Below, in pieces: positions 57,745 to 64,000 of a stretch of 64,000 nt of DNA (position 1 is its first letter; each line of letters opens with the position of its first letter). Source of the stretch: Desulfuromonas sp. (GTDB lineage Bacteria > Desulfobacterota > Desulfuromonadia > Desulfuromonadales > Geothermobacteraceae); assembly GCA_002868905.1 (NCBI GenBank), contig PKUA01000031.1, forward strand, positions 1-64,000, given 5' to 3'. Both the position numbers and the translations under genes were made by a program. Under the pieces are notes generated by a model. That model saw nothing but the letters and a program-made list of their open reading frames with translations. It did not search any database and was not told where the DNA came from.

Positions 57745-58149
57745 TCAGTTAGAAAGAGGTCGGGAGGATGATCGGCTATCCGTGGCCAACAACCAATGTT
57801 GGGCTGTTTCCGGATCCTTGAAATATCGCAACTGGTAACCGAACTTCCGGGAGAATTTTTCGAACATTTTCCTTTGGTCTTCCGCGTCCGAATAAACAAA
57901 AGCCAGCTTTGAATCGAGCTTCATGTGGATGGAACTCATATACATGATTAACTCAACTGCGCCCTCCATTGGCTCTGAAGGGTTAAAAACAGCTTGCCGA
58001 AGGTCAATAATAGCCCTGTGACAAGCATGCGTCTTCATTGCGGAGTCCACATCATGTAGAATGGCTTTCCGGATATCGTTATCGAGGTCGCCTGTGACTA
58101 CGACCTTGACGATATTGTCCGTATTGTCGAACGACACCTGGTAGTTCAT
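57745..58149 (-). CDS. STAS/SpoIIAA-like small cytoplasmic protein
   Basis: 134 residues from ATG 58149 (AGGG seven bases upstream; 58167 is possible). Alternating strands and helices (NIVKVVVTGDLDNDIRKAILHDVDSAMKTH; RAIIDLRQAVFN) resemble the STAS-like fold of proteins that read or relay signals, but no phosphorylatable Ser motif is evident. Convergent with thiE; repeat copy B and the hybrid kinase gene lie upstream. Assignment is tentative. Confidence 0.6.
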   Translation of the reverse strand: MNYQVSFDNTDNIVKVVVTGDLDNDIRKAILHDVDSAMKTHACHRAIIDLRQAVFNPSEPMEGAVELIMYMSSIHMKLDSKLAFVYSDAEDQRKMFEKFSRKFGYQLRYFKDPETAQHWLLATDSRSSSRPLSN

Positions 58150-58227
58150 CTGATTTCCCTGAAACAAATCTCGCTTTACCTTTCCGACACTAGAAATATA
58201 TCAACTACCAGAGAAAAATCATCTGCG

Positions 58228-58380
58228 GGTGGCGCGAAGCGTCGGATGAGGGAAGTTCAGAAGACATATCCCCCTCATCCGCCCTTGCGGGCACCTTCTC
58301 CCTCAGGGAGAAGGTAGAGGTGTAACAACTGAAAAGTTTGGGCCAAATCCCATGACTTTGGATCCGCGTGTGGAAAAAAT
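58228..58380. repeat. Dispersed hairpin repeat, copy B
   Basis: CCCCCTCATCCGCCCTTGCGGGCA, a perfect hairpin CCTTCTCCC-TCA-GGGAGAAGG (58293-58313), then GGTGTAACAACTGAAAAGTTTGG and GCGTGTGGAAAAAATAAA. Aligns with copy A through most of its length. It lies between the STAS-like gene and the hybrid kinase. Confidence 0.75.
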
Positions 58381-58426
58381 AAATAAAGTTTTCTGGGGAG
58401 TCTAACCGAACAACTGTTTCAGAACT

Positions 58427-59965
58427 TCAATGGCCAGAGGGCGCTGATGGAGCATCGACCAGCTCCACCCGAAAGGTGCTTCCGCCACCGGGTGTCTCAT
58501 CAATCCAGGCCTGCCCGCCAAAGAGTCTCGCGATCTTCCGCACGGTGGCCAAACCGATCCCGGTCCCATCCTTGGCTTTCCCTGTCATGCCCCGGTAGAA
58601 AACCTCGAATATTCGGTCACGCTCTGCGTCCGGGATGCCCGGACCATGGTCGCGAACGAAAAAGCGGACTTTATCCCCCTTTCGTTCGCCACCGACTTCA
58701 ATCACGTCTCCCGGCTTGCACCCATAGCGGAACGCATTCCCGATGAGGTTGTCAAAAACCTGGACCAGCAAGCTTTTGGGGATTCTCAAGCTCGGCAGGG
58801 AGTCAAGATTGACCGACACCCCGGCCTGGACAAGTTGTCCGGCAAGGCTACTGACGACTTCGTTAACGACCGCCCCTGAATCGACTGGGTCATCAGGGAA
58901 TTCGACCTGCCCGACCCTGGCCAGGGCAAGGAGATCTTCCATCAATGTGATCATTCTTTTTCCCGAACGACTGATGTTTTCCAGGCATTCGACATCGTTC
59001 GCACTTAACCGATCCTGAGCGTTGTCGATCAGCAAATCGGCGAAACCGATGATTGGCGTCAGGGGGCTGCGCAGATCGTGGCTGACCGTGTAAACAAAAG
59101 CGTCCAGCTCCCTGTTCGCCTTGAGAAGCTCTTCCTCGGCCTGCTTCCGTTCGGTGAGATCCCGAATCGACTCGACCGACCCGGTCCTGTTCCCTTGTTC
59201 ATCCAACAACGGAGAGGCCTTGATCCAGAGATATGCCCCTTTACCGTTGTGCAGATTCGGCACGAACCCCTCAGCGTAAAGGGTACGTCCCTCGCGCTTG
59301 AACTGGTCATAGGTCGATTCGATCTCCGGATCGGGTTTATCCAGCAGGTCGATCAACAGCGGCCGCCGGGTTTTGTAAAATGCAAAAGCGTAGTCGTAGT
59401 TGCCCCGGCCCAGCAGCTCCTCCTTCGGCACCCCGGTCATTTCCTCCATTGCCCTGTTCCAGGCGATCACCCTGTTTTCCCGGTCCGTCACGAAGGTGGC
59501 GTCCGGCAGAAACTCGATGATGTTCTGCAACTGACGGTTGGCAGCCTGCAATGCCTGTTCGGCTTTTTTCCGTTCGGCGATGTGATCCCATTCCCGCAGA
59601 ACTCTCTCGACCGTCCGCGGCATGGCGACAAGCGCCTCGGGGGATTTGGTCACGTAATCGATCGCGCCACCCTTCATGGCCTCGATCGCCGCCTCGACAT
59701 CCCCGTGACCAGTCATGATGATCGTGGGGAAATCAATCTCTTCCTGACCATTCGGCAGGAGGTCAATGCCTCTGCCATCCGGCAGAAACAAATCGACAAT
59801 TGCGAGGCAAGGTGTGAAATCCCGTAGGGTGGCACGTGCTTCGGCAAGGCTTCTGGTCACGGTCACATTGACCGGCCTGGGCCCGAAATCGAGGCTCTCA
59901 CGGATAATTGTTGCATCCGTCAGAGAATCTTCCACCAAAAGAACGTGAAACGGCCTGACATTCAT
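58427..59965 (-). CDS. Response-regulator/PAS/histidine-kinase hybrid
   Basis: 512 residues, no membrane segment. REC domain (about 6-130): LLVEDSLTDA, phospho-acceptor Asp in AIVDLFLPDGRG, Thr in IIMTGHGD, Lys in YVTKSPEAL. PAS/PAC domain (about 145-270): LPDATFVTDRENRVIAWNRAMEEMTG. HisKA with His in YTVSHDLRSPLTPIIGF, then HATPase_c (NLIGNAFRYG, DHGPGIPDAERDRIFEVFYRG, GTGIGLATVRKIARLFGG). The N-terminal receiver suggests control of its own kinase by an upstream kinase. Probably monocistronic. Confidence 0.92.
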   Translation of the reverse strand: MNVRPFHVLLVEDSLTDATIIRESLDFGPRPVNVTVTRSLAEARATLRDFTPCLAIVDLFLPDGRGIDLLPNGQEEIDFPTIIMTGHGDVEAAIEAMKGGAIDYVTKSPEALVAMPRTVERVLREWDHIAERKKAEQALQAANRQLQNIIEFLPDATFVTDRENRVIAWNRAMEEMTGVPKEELLGRGNYDYAFAFYKTRRPLLIDLLDKPDPEIESTYDQFKREGRTLYAEGFVPNLHNGKGAYLWIKASPLLDEQGNRTGSVESIRDLTERKQAEEELLKANRELDAFVYTVSHDLRSPLTPIIGFADLLIDNAQDRLSANDVECLENISRSGKRMITLMEDLLALARVGQVEFPDDPVDSGAVVNEVVSSLAGQLVQAGVSVNLDSLPSLRIPKSLLVQVFDNLIGNAFRYGCKPGDVIEVGGERKGDKVRFFVRDHGPGIPDAERDRIFEVFYRGMTGKAKDGTGIGLATVRKIARLFGGQAWIDETPGGGSTFRVELVDAPSAPSGH

Positions 59966-60384
59966 GACTTAAACCCCAAAAAACTCAACACGTGAACCGC
60001 CAATGCAATCTCTACTTCGGCGGCCAAAGTCGATGACTTCAGTCAGGTTTAAGCAGTTTTCATTCCAAAGAGGTTTTCGATCAAAAAAGTTCTTTCAACA
60101 ACAAACCCACGAATTCTCAGCTGAAACCACTCTGGAGGCACCAAAAGAACCTGACCGCATCAGGAAAACCATGTCAGGAATCGAACTGCCTGACAGCCGG
60201 AGAGATCAAGAAGCTGGTGATCGGTCAGGGTTTGAATATAATTTTTTTGACATGATGAGTGACACCATGCCATCATTTTGACTGAACCGAGGATGTTCCC
60301 TGCCAATGTCGCCAGCGACAACCTTTCGGGGGCTATGACAGCCGTCATTCAACAGCGCCCACAAACAAGTCACCAGAGAGAATC
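59966..60384. other. Leader region between the hybrid kinase and modA
   Basis: 419 bases. No credible gene; a frame at 60003-60281 has poor composition and no ribosome site. TATAAT at 60237-60242 and TTGACA at 60247-60252 are possible promoter elements but lack good partners. A short inverted repeat ATGATG...CATCAT lies at about 60254-60276. A ModE palindrome or a molybdenum-cofactor riboswitch could not be recognised with confidence. Confidence 0.4.
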
Positions 60385-61122
60385 ATGCGCATCCTCATTA
60401 TGACCCTGTCGATTATTGCAACCATGGTATCGGCCGTATCGGCTGCCGAAGTCAGGCTCTCCGTCGCGGCCAGCATGACCGATGCAACCAGAGAGCTCAT
60501 CGCCACTTATCAAAAGCAGAATGCGGGAACCACCCTGTATCCGAATTATGCAGCTTCGGGATCTCTTGCCAGACAGATCGAATTGGGAGCTCCGGCGGAT
60601 ATTTTCATCTCCGCCAACCCCGTTTGGATGACCTACCTGGTTAACAAGGGAGTCGTTGCAGCAGAGACGATTACAAACTTTGCCAGGAACAGCCTGGTCT
60701 TTGTCGGCAAGAAAGATTTGCAGGTGACTTCGCTCTCCGACTTAACCAAGCTGGAACGAATTGCCGTGGGTAGCCCGAAGAGCGTGCCGGCCGGGCAATA
60801 CGCCGAGCAGGCCCTCAAGGCTGCCGGGATATTCGATGTCCTGCAGAACAAACTGATCATGGCCAAGGATGTGCGTCAGGCGTTGATGTACGCCGATCGC
60901 GGTGAAGCGGACGGGGCGTTCGTCTACAATACCGATGCCCTGCTCGCTCGAAAGGCGAAAATACTCCTGCAAATTCCACAGTCCCTGTATGATGAGGTAG
61001 TCTATCCGGTCGGTTTAACGACTGTTGGAGAGAAAAATCGGGCGGCGGCTGACTTCTTTGACTATCTCAAGTCGGCCGAGGCGACCGGAATTTTGCAAGA
61101 ATACGGTTTCGTCGTCAAATGA
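60385..61122 (+). CDS. modA: Molybdate-binding periplasmic protein
   Basis: 245 residues with signal peptide (about 1-21, VSAVSAAE). VRLSVAASMTDATRELIATYQK, NYAASGSLARQIELGAPADIFISANPVWM and YAEQALKAAGIFD are the ModA motifs that ligate the oxyanion. GAGAGAATC precedes ATG. First gene of modABC. Confidence 0.95.
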   Translation: MRILIMTLSIIATMVSAVSAAEVRLSVAASMTDATRELIATYQKQNAGTTLYPNYAASGSLARQIELGAPADIFISANPVWMTYLVNKGVVAAETITNFARNSLVFVGKKDLQVTSLSDLTKLERIAVGSPKSVPAGQYAEQALKAAGIFDVLQNKLIMAKDVRQALMYADRGEADGAFVYNTDALLARKAKILLQIPQSLYDEVVYPVGLTTVGEKNRAAADFFDYLKSAEATGILQEYGFVVK

Positions 61123-61137
61123 ACGTCCTGATCGGCA

Positions 61138-61839
61138 ATGGATATTAAGTCGATGTTCGAATTTTCTCCAACAGATTGGCAGGCCATCAGCCTCTCCGCC
61201 CAGGTGGCAATCACCGCTACAGCGGTGTCGCTCCCGTTCGGTTTCATGGCAGCCTACCTGCTGGTCTTCTCACGCCTGCCGGGCAAGGCCCTGCTGGACA
61301 GCTTGATCAACCTTCCCCTGGTCCTGCCACCCGTTGTTGTCGGCTACCTGCTGTTGTTGTCACTCGGTAGCGAGGGGTGGCTCGGCGCCATGCTCGCCAA
61401 GGTCGGCATCCGGATCATTTTCACCTGGAAGGCGGCAGTCATCGCGTCGATGGTGGTCGGATTCCCCCTGTTGGTCCGGTCGATCCGCATCGGCATGGAA
61501 CAGATCGACGATCATTTGATTCAGGCATCCCGCACTCTCGGAGCGCACTGGCACGACACGTTGCTCAGCGTCATCCTCCCCCTGTCGGGACGAGCAATCC
61601 TGGCCGGCGCGTCTCTGATGTTCGCCCGCAGCCTCGGCGAGTTCGGCGCGACCATCATCCTCGCCGGGAATATCCCCGGGGTGACCCAGACCATCCCCCT
61701 GGCGATCTACGATTACACCAGCACGCCGGGAGGGGATCGTATGGCACTCGGCCTCTGCCTGGTCTCCATCGTCTTATCCTTCGGTGTACTGGTCTTGAAT
61801 GAAGGGCTGGTCAGACGTTTTCGGAAGGGGGTGAAATGA
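61138..61839 (+). CDS. modB: Molybdate ABC transporter permease
   Basis: 233 residues, five to six helices with LPLVLPPVVVGYLLL and the ABC-permease EAA loop EQIDDHLIQASRTLGAHWHDTLLSVILPL. ATG 61138 or 61153 may be used. Overlaps modC (AAATGATGAAG), so expression is coupled. Confidence 0.95.
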   Translation: MDIKSMFEFSPTDWQAISLSAQVAITATAVSLPFGFMAAYLLVFSRLPGKALLDSLINLPLVLPPVVVGYLLLLSLGSEGWLGAMLAKVGIRIIFTWKAAVIASMVVGFPLLVRSIRIGMEQIDDHLIQASRTLGAHWHDTLLSVILPLSGRAILAGASLMFARSLGEFGATIILAGNIPGVTQTIPLAIYDYTSTPGGDRMALGLCLVSIVLSFGVLVLNEGLVRRFRKGVK

Positions 61840-62894
61840 TGAAGATCGACGTCTCCCTGAGCAAACGTCTGGGTGATTTCGACTGGCAGGCCAGGTTTTC
61901 GGCCGAGGGAGGGCAACTGGGTGTTTTCGGTCCTTCCGGGAGCGGCAAATCGACCCTGATGAACCTCCTGGCCGGTCTGCTGAAACCTGACAGCGGGCAC
62001 ATACGCCTCGATGGCTCACCGATCTTCGAGAGCGCATCCTCGATCAATCTCCCCCCGGAGAAACGCCGGATCGGAGTGGTGTTCCAGCATGCCCACCTCT
62101 TCCCGCACATGGGAGTAAGACGCAATCTGCTCTACGGTTTCCGGCGGACCCCGGCGAACGAACGCAGAATCGACACGAACGACCTGATCGAAGCGCTTAA
62201 TCTCGGACCTTTGCTTGATCGCGGCGTTAAAAGGCTGTCAGGCGGCGAACGTCAGCGGGTTGCCCTCGGTCGCACGCTCCTCGCCTGCCCCCGATTGATT
62301 CTCATGGATGAGCCGCTCACCGGTTTGGACGAGGGGCTGAAATACCAGATCATCCCTTACCTGAAACAGGTGTTCAACCGGTTCGAAATTCCCTACATTT
62401 TCATCAGCCACTCTCTCAATGAAATGCGGTTGATGACCGACCGGGTGTTGGAATTCGCACAAGGTGAGATGACCGGAGAAGTTTCCTCCGAACTGCTCGC
62501 CCGACGCGGCATGGGAACCGGCCAGGGGGGATACAGTAACCTGATGGAGATGGGACGCCTTCGTGAGGATGACGGTCTCTATATCTACCGCTGGGGAGGA
62601 CAGGAGATCTGCCTCTCGAACGGGGGCGATCAGGATACCGGCATGTTCGAGATCATGTCCAAGGATATTACGCTGTTCAAGCGGCACCCGGAAGCTTCCA
62701 GCGCCAGGAACATGCTTCAATGCCGGGTGGTCAAGGTATTCGAGGCAGGAAATCGGATCGGAGTTGAGCTCGATTGCCATGGCCAACGGCTGATGTCCCA
62801 AGTGGTCGGTAGCGCAGTGCGAGACCTGGGGCTGGAACCGGGCAGTGCGATTATCGCGGTGATCAAGGCTTCGGCGTTTCGCCGCCTCTATTGA
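61836..62894 (+). CDS. modC: Molybdate ABC transporter ATPase
   Basis: 352 residues. Walker A GPSGSGKST, Q-loop VFQHAHLFPHM, signature LSGGERQRVALGR, Walker B LILMDEPLTGLDEG, His switch ISHSL. The C-terminal TOBE/MOP domain (about 285-352) ends ELDCHGQRLMSQV...VIAVIKASAFRRLY and can bind molybdate for feedback. Likely dimeric with ModB. Confidence 0.95.
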   Translation: MMKIDVSLSKRLGDFDWQARFSAEGGQLGVFGPSGSGKSTLMNLLAGLLKPDSGHIRLDGSPIFESASSINLPPEKRRIGVVFQHAHLFPHMGVRRNLLYGFRRTPANERRIDTNDLIEALNLGPLLDRGVKRLSGGERQRVALGRTLLACPRLILMDEPLTGLDEGLKYQIIPYLKQVFNRFEIPYIFISHSLNEMRLMTDRVLEFAQGEMTGEVSSELLARRGMGTGQGGYSNLMEMGRLREDDGLYIYRWGGQEICLSNGGDQDTGMFEIMSKDITLFKRHPEASSARNMLQCRVVKVFEAGNRIGVELDCHGQRLMSQVVGSAVRDLGLEPGSAIIAVIKASAFRRLY

Positions 62895-62916
62895 TTCACT
62901 TTTCACATATCTCCTG

Positions 62917-62942
62917 TTGATCTGGAATCCTTCCGATCAACA
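62917..62942 (+). other. Hairpin downstream of modC
   Basis: GTTGATC (62917-62923) pairs with GATCAAC (62936-62942), and inside it GGAA pairs with TTCC around loop TCC. No T-run follows, so it may protect or attenuate rather than terminate. Confidence 0.4.
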
Positions 62943-63026
62943 ACCTGTTCGTGCAAACTCCGTCATTTTGTTTAGACTTGTGTTGATCAGTTGTCAGGAA
63001 CAGTCCCTTTTTCCCTCAGGAACTGC

Positions 63027-63992
63027 ATGCGGCAATCAACTCATACCCATATGCCTTTCCTCATCGTGGTTTTTCTTCTTCTGCCATTCCTGTCAGGCTG
63101 TGGCAATGCGATGAAGTACGTGTTCCATTACACCAGGGACATAAAACAGACACCCGCAGCGATCGACCTTGATTACAGGGATGTCTACTTTCACAATGCT
63201 GATGGCACCCGGTTACATGGTTGGTATGTTCCGGGTGATCCTGAAAAACCGGTCGTTCTCTACTTTCATGGCAACGCTGCCAACATCAGCTACCGGGTTG
63301 ATAACCTTGCCTACCTTCATCGACTCGGTGTTTCCGTGTTTATTTTTGATTACCGCGGCTACGGTCAAAGTGACGGTGAACCTCTGTCCGAAAATGACCT
63401 GTACGAGGATGGGAGAGCAGCCTGCAAACAGCTGTTTCAACTGGGATGGGAGAGGGAAAATACCATTTTTTTCGGTCGTTCCCTTGGCGCCGCGGTTGCA
63501 TTGCAGATTGCGTTGGAGCTTGAACCGGCACAGTTGATTATGGAGGCTCCGTTTACGTCAATAGCCGATATAGCCTGGCACACCGCCCCTTTGAGTTTTG
63601 GAATGTTCGGACGATGGAATGGCGTCAGAGGGTTCAACAACCTGGAGAAAATCGGTCAGCTCAACTTGCCGCTGCTCATGATCCATGGTGGGAAAGACAT
63701 CGTTGTCCCAACCGAGATGGGACTTCGCCTGTTCGCTGCGGCTACCGAGCCTAAATCCTTTCTGGAAATCTCCGACGCGGGCCACAGTGATTGCCATATT
63801 GCCGGTGGAGAAAAATATCGCTCAGCCTGGCTTTCGATTATCCATCAGATACAGGAAATTTCAATGGCAGACAAGGTTCAAAGATCGTCAACTTCCTCGA
63901 ACAACGACCCCGGTTCGGCCATCAAGCGACAATCGAGCAACTCGATCAACTCCTCCGCAGCATCCCCGGGTCCCAGTGGAAGCAACCTCTGA
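63027..63992 (+). CDS. Lipoprotein alpha/beta hydrolase with a suspicious C-terminal tail
   Basis: About 321 residues from ATG 63027 (AGGA six bases before it). Lipobox PFLSGCG. Alpha/beta hydrolase core: VLYFHGNAANISYR (oxyanion HG), FDYRGYGQSDGEP, nucleophile Ser in FFGRSLGAAVA, HGGKDIVVP with the Asp and ISDAGHSDCHIAGGEKY with the His. Similar to BEM46/YfhR-type hydrolases. The last 40 or so residues after HQIQEIS are a low-complexity Ser/Asn run unlike the rest, and another frame reads better there (see findings). Reaction unknown. Confidence 0.85.
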   Translation: MRQSTHTHMPFLIVVFLLLPFLSGCGNAMKYVFHYTRDIKQTPAAIDLDYRDVYFHNADGTRLHGWYVPGDPEKPVVLYFHGNAANISYRVDNLAYLHRLGVSVFIFDYRGYGQSDGEPLSENDLYEDGRAACKQLFQLGWERENTIFFGRSLGAAVALQIALELEPAQLIMEAPFTSIADIAWHTAPLSFGMFGRWNGVRGFNNLEKIGQLNLPLLMIHGGKDIVVPTEMGLRLFAAATEPKSFLEISDAGHSDCHIAGGEKYRSAWLSIIHQIQEISMADKVQRSSTSSNNDPGSAIKRQSSNSINSSAASPGPSGSNL

Positions 63993-64000
63993 CTCAATAC

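Noticed and set aside
60003-60281. 92-codon frame before modA
   Set aside because: No ribosome site, biased composition, no recognisable fold, and it lies in the control region.
59966-60384. Molybdenum-cofactor riboswitch or ModE site ahead of modA
   Set aside because: The conserved sequence blocks could not be matched with confidence; only short hairpins and isolated promoter-like hexamers are present.

Overview
The window looks like chromosomal DNA from a GC-rich, Gram-negative anaerobe, most likely a member of the Desulfuromonadales/Geobacterales (old Deltaproteobacteria). An outer membrane is implied by a LolA-like carrier, an MMPL exporter, a TonB-dependent receptor and several lipoproteins. 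An anaerobic lifestyle is implied by a two-iron superoxide reductase, three B12-type radical SAM enzymes and the radical ThiH route to thiamin. No tRNA, rRNA, CRISPR array or transposase was seen. The taxon is an inference from gene content; no marker gene lies in the window.

Layout. 1-706: non-coding mosaic of hairpin repeats. 707-21756 (minus): a 20-gene, tightly overlapping aryl-polyene-type pigment operon. It has an aromatic amino acid ammonia-lyase, an acyl-activating ligase, one ACP, three ketosynthases plus a chain-length-factor-like subunit, a ketoreductase, two hotdog dehydratases, a thioesterase, a FAD oxidoreductase, acyltransferases, a glycosyltransferase, LolA/MMPL transport parts and three B12-binding radical SAM proteins. 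21963-29061: an SLC13-type transporter with an in-frame stop just before its last helix, alanine dehydrogenase, superoxide reductase, a LarA-family protein, and a PAS histidine kinase followed by an exported mini-protein.

29134-46624 (minus): the most unusual part, a gene run of about 17.5 kb whose members mostly overlap or abut. It starts with an FmdE-like protein and a DUF318-type permease. It continues with four copies of a two-gene module (a secreted three-repeat carboxypeptidase-regulatory-like protein followed by a NosD-like right-handed beta-helix protein), one of which carries a C-terminal PQQ propeller. A multi-spanning spermidine-synthase-like protein, a DUF3467 protein, an internally deleted OpuAC-like binding protein, a Tat-exported DUF362 protein, a membrane polyferredoxin and a DUF3047 protein complete it. 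I recognise no described system with this composition. The combination suggests a periplasmic or outer-surface assembly fed with electrons by the polyferredoxin.

46625-64000: a 100-nt element with terminal inverted repeats, an AAA-family protein that has lost its Walker motifs, a DUF2817 zinc hydrolase, a TonB receptor, glycerol kinase, a TPP riboswitch with terminator and palindromic repeats ahead of thiFSGHE, a response-regulator/histidine-kinase hybrid, the molybdate transporter modABC, and a lipoprotein alpha/beta hydrolase whose 3' end looks frame-shifted.
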